From Chitinophagaceae bacterium (lineage in GTDB: Bacteria; Bacteroidota; Bacteroidia; Chitinophagales; Chitinophagaceae), in assembly GCA_947483345.1 (NCBI GenBank), contig CANKNL010000119.1:1-8627 (forward strand): DNA of 8,627 nucleotides. Reading direction: 5' to 3'. Shown here piece by piece: positions 1-7,663 of the stretch; within the stretch, counting starts at the first letter, position 1, and every line of letters begins with the position of its first letter. The position numbers and the translations under genes are program-made. The notes under the pieces are model-generated. The model saw nothing but the letters and a program-made list of their open reading frames with translations. It had not been told where the DNA came from and searched no databases.

Positions 1-143
1 AACGGTATTTGTAAGGTTTGCAGAAACCCTGATATAGTTTGAATAATGGGCATGTGGTTAAATAATCTGGTACAATTAGAGTGAAAATAATAAATACAAA
101 ATTAGACTGTTGATAGCAAAAAAAAATATATCTGGCCTGCATA

Positions 144-2486
144 TTATTTAATACCATATAGCGTGGGGCCTTCGGGCATTATACCCAGGATGGTATTTTT
201 ATAAACCGCACTCAGGGAGTTATATTTGGCATCAATAATTAATTTACCCGCTTTGTTTACCAGGCCTAGTTTATCCTCTTTAACTACCCGTGCAAAACCG
301 TCATTAAAGTCATAAGCACCCTGATAAATAAATTCGGTTAAGGCGTTGCCTTGTTTATCAAGTAGTCCCCATTTATCATCCTTCGCCGCCCAAATCCGGT
401 CTTCGGTCATGTATAATATACTCCTGTATTTATAATCGATAATCGGTTTTCCTTTGCTGTCAACAAGGCCAACCAGTTTATCTTTTTGAACAGGAAATGT
501 GCCATTACCCGGATTGCCCGCTGCATCATATTTGATATTAGAAACGGCTTGTCCTTTATTATTTATCAAAAAAAACTTTCCGTTTAATTGAACCATGGCA
601 GCCCCTTTTGTAAAACTGCTGGCGATATCAAATTTTAAGTCAATTACCTTATTGCCAAGTGTGTCAATGAAACCCCATTTATTATTTTCTTTAACCAGGG
701 CAAGGCCTTCGGCGAAATCACCCACTTCGGTCCAGGTTTTTGCACTAATTGGTTTACCTGATTTATTCACATGATAAAACCGGTTGCCTGTGTCTTTGAT
801 TACGATAAATCCACCGGTGCATTTACCGCCTTGTTTAGCAATTAAACTAAACACCTCATTTCCTTTTTTGTCGAGATAATAAACCAGGCCATTCTTACTA
901 TTGGTAGCATAGGCAATGCCTTCAGAAAAGGGCCCCTTATAATAGGTATAGAGGTCTTTAATTTTTTTAAAATTTCTGTCAGCCAATTGAGGAGCACTGG
1001 TGCTGCTGAGTTGTAATGCACAAATGCCCTCGCTGAAATTAACAACCGAAAAATAACTTTCGGCATTTAATTTTTTACCGGTGTGGTCATAAAAATCGTA
1101 GGTCGAATTTTTGCTTACAAAAATACCGTCTTCATTAAAGTCACCGGCTTCGCTAAAAGGCAATATTTTATAGGTATTAGTAACGAGGTTAATCAGGTGA
1201 ACAGCTGCATTTGAATTCAATAATACAGAATCTTCATTTTCGGTAAGGCTGTGGCCATAATTTTTTAAATTAAGATCCGTTAAGGTTTTCTGTAAATTGC
1301 CGTTCAGGTCAAAAATCTTTACCCGGTTTTCATAATAATACACAATCCTTTTCTTTCCAAGTATAACTCCATTGGCACTATCGGCGGGTATGAATATATT
1401 TCCGTTTACATCACCCACCGTATACTTTCCGTTTTGGATTACGTAGAACCTGTTGGCTGTAGTAGGTGAAACATAATCATAATTAGGAGCCACTATAGTA
1501 GAACCTATGTTGTTCATCATGCCATATTTTTTATTCAAAGTTTTAAAAACAGTGTAGCCACTTTTATCAATGGTTACATCAGTATATTCCATGGGCAGTA
1601 TGGGCATACCTGCTGTGTTCATCGTTCCTTTTTTGCCATTCGACTCAATAATAAAAAGCCCACCGGCATTAAGTGATGAGATGTTGTCAAAAGTTCTTTC
1701 CTGGATAACTTGCCCTGTTTTATTGATCAGTATCCATTCACCGGGTACGGTTACATTTGGCTTGCCGGCGCCGCCCGTAGTATATCCTTTCTTTTTGGCA
1801 ACCGAAGTAAAGCCTCCATAGAAAGGGTTTGCATCTTCATATTGTGCGGCAATAATCAGGTTGTTACTTTTGTCAATGTAGCCATACTTGCCACCCGGAA
1901 TGGTTTTAACAGCAGCCAATCCATCACTGAACGAAGAATAATTATCATAGATGGCAGGAATAATAACGTTGTTTGTTTTATCCATGAAGCCCATTTTGTT
2001 ATTCTTTTTAAAGTTTATTAATCCTTCACTTGAGGGTCCCAGGTAATCGTATACAACCGGGATAATCATTTTACCGTTAACATCTATGGCGCCCCATAAA
2101 AAATCAGAATCGTTTTTTCTTTTTTTTACTACAGCAAGCCCTTCACGGAAAGGCTCTATTTCAAAATACTGTGGCTCTGTAATTACTTTTTGCGTAAGAG
2201 CCGAAAACAGGCCTGCATGATCTTTACTGTTTTTAACGATAAAAATGTCTTTTTCGCCCGAAACCATTATGGCCTTATATTGAATGGGCACAACAATTTT
2301 CTTTTCAGTATTGATTACACCGTAAGTCTTCTCAAGCAAATTCTGATAAGCAGCCGTTTCAGGCACCTTATATACCAGTGTATATCCATTGTTGAAAGGG
2401 TATTCAACAGTATAATCCTGGCACAAAGCAGTTGGGTTAACAAAGAATAATAAACCAAATGTGTAAATCAACCATTTCATTGTCAT
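144..2486 (-). CDS. Secreted WG-repeat protein
   Basis: A 780-residue protein of tandem WG-type repeats, each roughly 40-55 residues, reading like [WYFM]G-x-hydrophobic-D-x-x-G-K-x-hydrophobic-I, then a short YD strand, then a F-x-x-GLA-x-V strand. Clear cores lie at residues 131 (WGAID), 165 (MGFMD), 201 (YGYID), 321 (YGMMN), 604 (WGFID), 673 (GLVD), 706 (WGLLD) and 741 (GLVN). Residues about 340-560 keep the spacing but have lost the signature residues. The N-terminus has a hydrophobic stretch (about residues 4-20) ending in TALCQ, which looks like a signal peptide. The residue before the cysteine is Leu, so this is not a proper lipobox, and the protein is probably secreted or periplasmic. 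WG-repeat proteins are common in Bacteroidota and their function is generally unknown; binding or scaffolding is only a guess. Two ATGs two codons apart (2486 and 2480) could start it, and MKWL at 2480 is equally plausible. No Shine-Dalgarno sequence is visible. Confidence 0.9.
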   Translation of the reverse strand: MTMKWLIYTFGLLFFVNPTALCQDYTVEYPFNNGYTLVYKVPETAAYQNLLEKTYGVINTEKKIVVPIQYKAIMVSGEKDIFIVKNSKDHAGLFSALTQKVITEPQYFEIEPFREGLAVVKKRKNDSDFLWGAIDVNGKMIIPVVYDYLGPSSEGLINFKKNNKMGFMDKTNNVIIPAIYDNYSSFSDGLAAVKTIPGGKYGYIDKSNNLIIAAQYEDANPFYGGFTSVAKKKGYTTGGAGKPNVTVPGEWILINKTGQVIQERTFDNISSLNAGGLFIIESNGKKGTMNTAGMPILPMEYTDVTIDKSGYTVFKTLNKKYGMMNNIGSTIVAPNYDYVSPTTANRFYVIQNGKYTVGDVNGNIFIPADSANGVILGKKRIVYYYENRVKIFDLNGNLQKTLTDLNLKNYGHSLTENEDSVLLNSNAAVHLINLVTNTYKILPFSEAGDFNEDGIFVSKNSTYDFYDHTGKKLNAESYFSVVNFSEGICALQLSSTSAPQLADRNFKKIKDLYTYYKGPFSEGIAYATNSKNGLVYYLDKKGNEVFSLIAKQGGKCTGGFIVIKDTGNRFYHVNKSGKPISAKTWTEVGDFAEGLALVKENNKWGFIDTLGNKVIDLKFDIASSFTKGAAMVQLNGKFFLINNKGQAVSNIKYDAAGNPGNGTFPVQKDKLVGLVDSKGKPIIDYKYRSILYMTEDRIWAAKDDKWGLLDKQGNALTEFIYQGAYDFNDGFARVVKEDKLGLVNKAGKLIIDAKYNSLSAVYKNTILGIMPEGPTLYGIK

Positions 2487-2601
2487 ATAATTTTCGGCTT
2501 AAAATTAATAAAACTATGGCAGTAATAATTAAAGCGTCGTGGGTATTGTAAGTATAAAATGAGCAGCTGTTTTTGAGGATGATAAAATCAGGTATAAACC
2601 A

Positions 2602-2632
2602 TTGCCATAATCATTTATTTATTGTAATTTTC
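2602..2632 (+). promoter_or_regulatory. Candidate promoter for the molybdenum hydroxylase operon
   Basis: TTG at 2602-2604 is followed after 20 bases by TAATTTTC at 2625-2632, one mismatch from the Bacteroidota -7 element TAnnTTTG with the expected spacing to a -33 TTG. Transcription would start a few bases downstream, leaving a leader of about 15-20 bases before the ATG at 2654. That supports 2654 over the upstream in-frame TTG at 2573. Pattern match only. Confidence 0.4.
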
Positions 2633-2653
2633 TGCTCACTTAAAATAAATAAT

Positions 2654-3118
2654 ATGCCCAGTTTTTCACTCCATGTTAATAACAAAGACTATACGGTAGA
2701 AGCAGAAGCTGATATGCCACTACTATGGGTATTACGTGATCTGCTTGACCTCACCGGCACAAAATACGGTTGTGGTGTTGCCAGTTGTGGTGCCTGCACG
2801 GTTATGATGGATGGCAATGCGGTGTATTCCTGTCAGCGCACAGTTGGCAGTTGTGTTAATAAAAAAATTATTACTATTGAGGGTTTATCTGAGAACGGCA
2901 CACACCCTGTACAAAAAGCCTGGCAACAGGCTGCTGTACCGCAGTGTGGTTATTGTCAGCCGGGGCAAATGATGACCGCCGCGGCCTTACTTGGTAAAAA
3001 TAAAAGACCATCAGATGAAGTGATCAGCTCAGAGATGAGTAAAAACCTTTGCCGCTGCGGAACCTATCACCGTATTAAAGAAGCCATGCACATAGCCATA
3101 GAAGAAATTAATAAATAA
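2654..3118 (+). CDS. 2Fe-2S subunit of a molybdenum hydroxylase (IorA type)
   Basis: Small iron-sulfur subunit (154 residues, normal for the family) that passes electrons from the molybdenum site of the large subunit encoded next door. Both expected clusters are visible. The plant-ferredoxin-like N-terminal domain has Cys40, Cys45, Cys48 and Cys60 (CGVASCGAC, then YSC). The helical C-terminal domain has Cys98, Cys101, Cys133 and Cys135 (QCGYCQPGQ, then LCRCGTY); the Gln before Cys98 is the residue that usually contacts the pterin cofactor in this family. The best relatives are IorA of isoquinoline 1-oxidoreductase and the small subunits of nicotinate and aldehyde dehydrogenases, so the substrate cannot be read from this subunit. 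An in-frame TTG at 2573 would add 27 residues, but these lie before the conserved FSLHVN strand and overlap the candidate promoter, so I start at the ATG at 2654. It has no signal peptide. The large-subunit gene begins 16 bases after its stop. Confidence 0.95.
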   Translation: MPSFSLHVNNKDYTVEAEADMPLLWVLRDLLDLTGTKYGCGVASCGACTVMMDGNAVYSCQRTVGSCVNKKIITIEGLSENGTHPVQKAWQQAAVPQCGYCQPGQMMTAAALLGKNKRPSDEVISSEMSKNLCRCGTYHRIKEAMHIAIEEINK

Positions 3119-3134
3119 CCTGCCAAGACTGTAT

Positions 3135-5342
3135 ATGAAAAAAGAACAAATAGACCGCCGGAGCTTTATAAAATTAAGTTCACTGGCATCGGGAAGTTTA
3201 GCCATTGGGTTTATGATACCGGGTTTAAGTGCGCTGGCATTGCCTGTTGAAGAATGTTTGTTTTTTCAACCCAGTGTATATTTAAAAATTGATAAACAGG
3301 GAAGAGTAACTGTGTTTGTAGCCAAGCAGGAATCAGGCCAGGGTGTAGATACCGCATTGCCCATGATCGTTGCAGAAGAACTGGATGTTGATTTTAGAAA
3401 TGTATATACAGAAATCGCCCCATATGGCACACTCAAGGAAGGCGAGCATGATACAGGCGGAAGCCAGAGTGTGCTAAATATGTACACACCCTTGCGCCAT
3501 GCAGGTGCTATAGCCAAAGCGATGTTGATAAGTGCTGCTGCCAATGTATGGCAAGTTGATGTGTCAAAATGTGCAGCAGATAATGGCGAAGTGGTGAATA
3601 CAATAAACATGCAGCGGATAAAATATGGTGAGCTGGTTTGCCAGGCAGCCTTGTTGCCGATACCTAAGGAAGTGGTACTTAAAAACCCCAAAGATTTTAA
3701 AATAATCGGAAAATCAGAAAAGCGAAACAAACTAAATGACATATTGATTGGGAAAGCAAAATATGGTATGGATATTAAAGTTGAAGGGATGCTGTATGCC
3801 GTTGCCGAACGGTGTCCTGTTTTGGATGGTACTTTAATAAAGCTGGATGATACAGCAGCGAAAAAAATCCCGGGGGTTATCAAAATAGTGAGCTATACCG
3901 GAACAGGTGCGCCTATGCATGTACGTGCTGCTGTGGCAGTAATTGCAACCAATACCTGGGCAGCCATTAAAGCCAAAAGGCTCTTAAATATTACCTGGGA
4001 TGAAGGGAAAAAAAATAACGAAAGCACCGAAGTTCTTTTTAAGGCGTTTGAATTGAAGGCAAATACAAAACCACAAATTTCTGTTTTTAATAAAGGGGAT
4101 ATAACCAAACTGGCAGGTAAAAATGAAATAACAGCAAACTATGCCCAACCGTTTTTGGCTCATGCCACCATTGAGCCCATGAATTTTGTGGCATCTGTAA
4201 AAGGAGAGAACCTGGAATTGTGGGGTGGATTGCAGATTCCCGATTGGGCGGTGAATACAATTGCAGAAGTAACCAAAATAAAAAAGAAAAATATAAAACT
4301 AAATCTAGCCATGATGGGTGGAGCCTTTGGACGGCGCATTCATTTTGATTTTGCCATTGAAGCAGTAAAAATTGCACAGCAAATTGACAAGCCGGTTAAA
4401 TTGATCTGGGAAAGAACCGATGATATGCAGCACAGCATGTATCGCCCGGCAAACTACCACCAGTTAAAAGCCAATACCGATGATAAGGGAAATCTTATTG
4501 GCTGGCAACACCATGTGTTGGGTACGCCGGTTGCTTATATGACTAATGGTTTGCAGGAAAAACACCCCGAAGAAATGGAGGGTGTTAATGCAGCCTTTTA
4601 TTATGATATACCCAATGTAAATACCGGGTACACAGCGGTTGATTTTAATATTAACCGGGGTTGGCTGCGATCTGTAGATATTTGCGTAAATACTTTTCCT
4701 GTTGAATGTTTTATTGATGAAGTGGCCGCTAAACTAAAAAAAGATCCACTGGCTTTTCGTTTATCCTTACTGGAAAACCGCGCCGATTTTAAAACCGGTA
4801 ATCAACCCGGTGCGATGACACAATCACCATCAAGAATTGCAGGTGTTTTAAAAATGGTGGCCGATAAAATCGGGTATGCAGAAGCCAGGAAGCCCAATCA
4901 TTTTATCGGTGTGGCCACTCACTCTTTCATCTTTGCCAAATCTTATGCAGCTCATGCTATAGAGATTGAAATGCTTGAACCCAAAAAATTCGTGATAAAA
5001 AGAGTTGTTGCTGCTATTGATTGCGGGCTGGTAATTAATCCTGATGGTTTGCTTAATCAGATGCAGGGCGGATTTGCTTTTGCATTAACACAGGCTTTAA
5101 AAGGAGAGATTACCATTAAAAACAGCCGTGTTTTACAGGATGGTTTTTATAGTTATGAATTACTAAGCTATGGCGAAATGCCGCCTATAGAAGTTTATAT
5201 GGTTGACAGTAAAGAAGAACCCGGTGGTGTGGGAGAAGTAGGTGTGTCTACTGTTGCGCCTGCACTTTGCAATGCATTGGCTTTAGCCGGTCACCGCCCA
5301 AGAACTTTACCAATCCGCAATGAAGGGTATAGTTGGTTGTAG
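3135..5342 (+). CDS. Tat-exported molybdopterin-binding large subunit (IorB type)
   Basis: Catalytic subunit (735 residues) of the xanthine dehydrogenase superfamily, isoquinoline 1-oxidoreductase beta type. It hydroxylates or oxidises an N-heterocycle or aldehyde using water and passes electrons to the 2Fe-2S partner. The N-terminus has a twin-arginine signal (DRRSFIKL, Arg8-Arg9, then a hydrophobic stretch to about residue 37), so the mature enzyme should be periplasmic. Next come an IorB-type segment with ESGQGVDTALPMIVAEEL and TGGSQSV, an a/b hammerhead domain (about residues 205-285, KYGMDIKVEGMLYAV), the cofactor-binding motif GGAFGRR (395-401), RSVDICVNTFPVECFIDE, and near the C-terminus GGVGEVG with the expected catalytic glutamate Glu701. 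All key residues are present. By family knowledge the cofactor should be molybdopterin cytosine dinucleotide. No FAD subunit, c-type cytochrome or XdhC/MocA-type maturation gene is in the window, so the electron acceptor and maturation factors must be encoded elsewhere. The substrate is unknown. Confidence 0.93.
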   Translation: MKKEQIDRRSFIKLSSLASGSLAIGFMIPGLSALALPVEECLFFQPSVYLKIDKQGRVTVFVAKQESGQGVDTALPMIVAEELDVDFRNVYTEIAPYGTLKEGEHDTGGSQSVLNMYTPLRHAGAIAKAMLISAAANVWQVDVSKCAADNGEVVNTINMQRIKYGELVCQAALLPIPKEVVLKNPKDFKIIGKSEKRNKLNDILIGKAKYGMDIKVEGMLYAVAERCPVLDGTLIKLDDTAAKKIPGVIKIVSYTGTGAPMHVRAAVAVIATNTWAAIKAKRLLNITWDEGKKNNESTEVLFKAFELKANTKPQISVFNKGDITKLAGKNEITANYAQPFLAHATIEPMNFVASVKGENLELWGGLQIPDWAVNTIAEVTKIKKKNIKLNLAMMGGAFGRRIHFDFAIEAVKIAQQIDKPVKLIWERTDDMQHSMYRPANYHQLKANTDDKGNLIGWQHHVLGTPVAYMTNGLQEKHPEEMEGVNAAFYYDIPNVNTGYTAVDFNINRGWLRSVDICVNTFPVECFIDEVAAKLKKDPLAFRLSLLENRADFKTGNQPGAMTQSPSRIAGVLKMVADKIGYAEARKPNHFIGVATHSFIFAKSYAAHAIEIEMLEPKKFVIKRVVAAIDCGLVINPDGLLNQMQGGFAFALTQALKGEITIKNSRVLQDGFYSYELLSYGEMPPIEVYMVDSKEEPGGVGEVGVSTVAPALCNALALAGHRPRTLPIRNEGYSWL

Positions 5343-5398
5343 GTAAGTGTTTGATGATTTAGATTACTGAGCCTCAGAAAACAATTAATCTATACTCA

Positions 5399-5429
5399 TT
5401 AACCCCCAAATAATTAAAAACTACCTTCG
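5399..5429 (+). promoter_or_regulatory. Candidate promoter for the DEAD-box helicase
   Basis: TACCTTCG at 5422-5429 differs by one base from the Bacteroidota -7 element TAnnTTTG. TTA at 5399-5401, one base off the -33 TTG, lies exactly 20 bases upstream. The helicase ATG at 5447 follows after 17 bases, so the leader would be very short and lack a Shine-Dalgarno sequence. Pattern match only. Confidence 0.4.
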
Positions 5430-5446
5430 CTGCAGATATTGTAATT

Positions 5447-6775
5447 ATGACATTTAGCGATTTAAATTTAAGTGGCCCCTTACTTAATGCCTTGGAAGAA
5501 CGGGGTTACACCAATCCAACCACTATTCAGCACAAGGTATTTCCAATTGTAATGAGTGGCAGAGATGTGTGTGGCATAGCACAAACCGGCACCGGAAAAA
5601 CATTTGCTTACCTGTTGCCGCTGCTGCGTTTATGGACATTCAATAAAGATAAAAATCCACAGATACTGATCATTGTACCAACCAGGGAACTGGTGGTGCA
5701 GGTGGTGGAATCGGTAAAAGAATTAACCACTTATATGAGTGTTGATGCGGTGGGTGTTTATGGCGGCGTAAATATTAATACACAATGGACAGCGTTACAG
5801 AAAGGTGCTGATGTGCTGGTAGCCACGCCCGGCAGATTATATGACCTGGCCGTTAACGGCGCTTTTAAAACAAAGTCAATTAAAAAACTGGTGATTGATG
5901 AAATGGATGAGATGCTTAATCTCGGATTCAGAACCCAGATAAAAAATATACTCGATCTTATTCCGGCTAAACGACAGAATCTTTTATTTTCGGCGACCAT
6001 AACCGATGAGGTTGAAAAATTAATGGACAGCTACTTTAATAACCCCGAAAGAGTAGAAGCCGCACCAACAGGAACTCCACTGGAAAATATTGAACAGGCC
6101 TACTTTGCAGTCCCCAATTTTTATACCAAGGTTAATCTGCTGCATTTGTTATTATCCGAAGATGAAACCATGACCAAAGTGCTGGTTTTTGTGGCCACAA
6201 AAAAATTAGCCGATGATCTGTATGAACAACTGGAAGCAAAATTCCCGGGAACAGCAGGCGTCATACATTCCAATAAAGAACAGAACCACCGCTTTAATAC
6301 GGTTAAACAATTTCATGATGGGACTTACCGGTTTATTATTGCCACGGATATTGTAGCAAGAGGAATTGATATTTCTGAAGTAACACATGTTATCAATTTT
6401 GATGTACCAGAAGTGCCCGAAAATTATATACATCGTATTGGCCGAACAGGCCGGGCAGATAAAAAGGGTATTGCTATAAGTTTTATCACCGAAAAAGAAA
6501 AACCTCTACAGGAAGCCATCGAAACATTGATGAAGCAGCCAATAACAATGACCGGCTTACCAGAAAACCTCGTCATCTCCGATGAATTGACAGAAGACGA
6601 AATGCCTAAGATTTACATGAAGACCATACAGCTTAAAATTCCGAAAAAAGAAGAAAGCGGCCCGGCATTTCATGAAAAATCTGCCAAGAATCAAAAAGTA
6701 AATTTTATAGTGAGGAAGAAAGACAGGATGATGAAAAAATATGGCAAACCAATAAAACGGGCGCCTAAGAAATAA
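5447..6775 (+). CDS. DEAD-box ATP-dependent RNA helicase
   Basis: A 442-residue superfamily 2 RNA helicase, expected to unwind short RNA duplexes in the cytoplasm (ribosome assembly, RNA decay or cold adaptation; the specific role cannot be told from sequence). All core motifs appear in order: Q motif with Phe3 and Gln28 (TNPTTIQ), motif I AQTGTGKT (45-52), Ia PTREL (78-82), GG (106-107), Ib TPGRL (127-131), motif II DEMD (151-154), motif III SAT (182-184), motif V ATDIVARGID (299-308) and motif VI HRIGRTGR (329-336). Motif II reads DEMD rather than DEAD; the catalytic Asp-Glu and final Asp remain, so activity is expected. After the helicase core (to about residue 370) there is a short tail rich in Lys and Arg, ending KPIKRAPKK, of the kind used for nonspecific RNA binding in RhlE-like proteins. 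I cannot assign it safely to RhlE, CshA or DeaD. The start is the ATG at 5447, directly before the Q-motif region. Confidence 0.95.
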   Translation: MTFSDLNLSGPLLNALEERGYTNPTTIQHKVFPIVMSGRDVCGIAQTGTGKTFAYLLPLLRLWTFNKDKNPQILIIVPTRELVVQVVESVKELTTYMSVDAVGVYGGVNINTQWTALQKGADVLVATPGRLYDLAVNGAFKTKSIKKLVIDEMDEMLNLGFRTQIKNILDLIPAKRQNLLFSATITDEVEKLMDSYFNNPERVEAAPTGTPLENIEQAYFAVPNFYTKVNLLHLLLSEDETMTKVLVFVATKKLADDLYEQLEAKFPGTAGVIHSNKEQNHRFNTVKQFHDGTYRFIIATDIVARGIDISEVTHVINFDVPEVPENYIHRIGRTGRADKKGIAISFITEKEKPLQEAIETLMKQPITMTGLPENLVISDELTEDEMPKIYMKTIQLKIPKKEESGPAFHEKSAKNQKVNFIVRKKDRMMKKYGKPIKRAPKK

Positions 6776-6828
6776 CAGAACACGGATTACACAGGGCTAA
6801 GGATCTTTATTGAAACTTTTATTTGACT

Positions 6829-7623
6829 ATGCAACAAATAGTTCTCATCGTATTCGTACTGGCTATCATTTATGCTGTTAAGTTTTTACAAAAACGTAAA
6901 ATAACAGTTGATCACAATCCGGTACCTCTACAACTGGTGAACATACTAAGAGAGCAGGTGCCTTTTTATCGGCAGTTAAATAATGACAGGCAAACCGAAT
7001 TTGAAGACCGGGCAGTACGTTTTTTAACACAGATTAAAATTACCGGTGTTAAAACCACAGTTGAAGATATGGACAGGGTTCTTATTGCTGCCAGCGCCAT
7101 CATTCCCATTTTTAACTTTCCGGACTGGGAATACCCAAACCTGCATGAAATTTTATTATATCCCGATTCTTTTGATCATGAATTTCAACAACAGGGAGAA
7201 GGGCGGCCTATATTAGGCATGGTGGGTAGCGGAGCCCTGAATCGGGTAATGATCTTATCGCAGTTTGAGCTGCGACAGGCATTTACAAATAAAACAGGCA
7301 AAGACAATACAGCCATTCATGAATTTGTACACCTGCTGGATAAAACCGACGGCGAAATTGACGGTATACCGGAATCCCTGCTGAATAAAAAATATGTACT
7401 ACCCTGGCTGCAACTGATGCGGGATGAAATAAAAAATATTATTAATGACCAATCAGATATCAATCCTTATGGCGCAACCAATGAAGCAGAATTTTTTGCA
7501 GTAGCTTCTGAATATTTCTTTGAACGGCCTGCGCTGCTTAAAGAGAAACACCCGGGTTTATATCAACTGCTGGAAAGCATATTCACACCCCAAAAAAAAT
7601 CGACTGTTAGTGAACCGTTTTAA
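6829..7623 (+). CDS. mtfA: Membrane-anchored M90 family zinc peptidase (MtfA type)
   Basis: A 264-residue zinc metallopeptidase of the M90 (MtfA/YeeI) family. The HExxH motif HEFVH (164-168) supplies two zinc-binding histidines and the catalytic Glu165. The downstream segment NEAEFFAVASEYFF carries Glu221, expected to be the third zinc ligand. Other family landmarks are YPDSF, the GMVGSG...VMILS segment and HLLDKTDGEIDG just after the active site. Length matches E. coli MtfA (265 residues). Unlike that soluble enzyme, this one begins with a hydrophobic segment of about 17 residues (about residues 3-19) followed by KFLQKRK, which suggests an N-terminal anchor with the catalytic domain in the cytoplasm. 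E. coli MtfA responds to the glucose repressor Mlc; whether that applies here is unknown. An in-frame TTG two codons earlier (6823) is possible, but the ATG at 6829 is preferred. It lies 53 bases after the helicase gene on the same strand with no clear promoter between, so co-transcription is likely. Confidence 0.9.
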   Translation: MQQIVLIVFVLAIIYAVKFLQKRKITVDHNPVPLQLVNILREQVPFYRQLNNDRQTEFEDRAVRFLTQIKITGVKTTVEDMDRVLIAASAIIPIFNFPDWEYPNLHEILLYPDSFDHEFQQQGEGRPILGMVGSGALNRVMILSQFELRQAFTNKTGKDNTAIHEFVHLLDKTDGEIDGIPESLLNKKYVLPWLQLMRDEIKNIINDQSDINPYGATNEAEFFAVASEYFFERPALLKEKHPGLYQLLESIFTPQKKSTVSEPF

Positions 7624-7663
7624 ATACCCGGCTCAGTAACCTCGTTTAAAAAGGAATTAAATA

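Noticed and set aside
15..28. Perfect small hairpin GGTTT-GCAG-AAACC
   Set aside because: Five-base stem with no T-run on either side, so not a convincing terminator.
1..53. Possible start of a leftward gene (ATG at 53, 17 open codons to the edge) or end of a rightward one (frame closing at 35-37)
   Set aside because: Too short to tell from chance in AT-rich DNA; neither reading shows a motif.
118..145. Possible terminator of the WG-repeat gene: T9 run on the minus strand after an AATAT/ATATT stem
   Set aside because: The stem is five A-T pairs with an 11-base loop, too weak to call a terminator although the T-run is suggestive.
2111..2128. A/T homopolymer runs in the WG-repeat gene that could cause frame slippage
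   Set aside because: The reading frame continues cleanly through them and encodes repeats on both sides; no sign of programmed frameshifting.
1570..2450. Several plus-strand open frames antisense to the WG-repeat gene
   Set aside because: Overlapping one another in different frames with no recognisable protein features; the minus-strand repeats explain the region.
2573..2653. In-frame TTG extension of the 2Fe-2S subunit by 27 residues
   Set aside because: The extra residues resemble nothing in the family, the ATG at 2654 gives the normal length, and the extension covers the candidate promoter.
3266..3883. Open frame of 205 codons on the minus strand inside the large hydroxylase subunit gene
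   Set aside because: It lies wholly antisense to a well-supported gene, is rich in Ser and Thr as expected of a shadow frame, and shows no domain.
5367..5377. Palindrome CTGAG-C-CTCAG between the hydroxylase and helicase genes
   Set aside because: Only three pairs remain once a realistic loop is allowed, and no T-run follows; likely chance.
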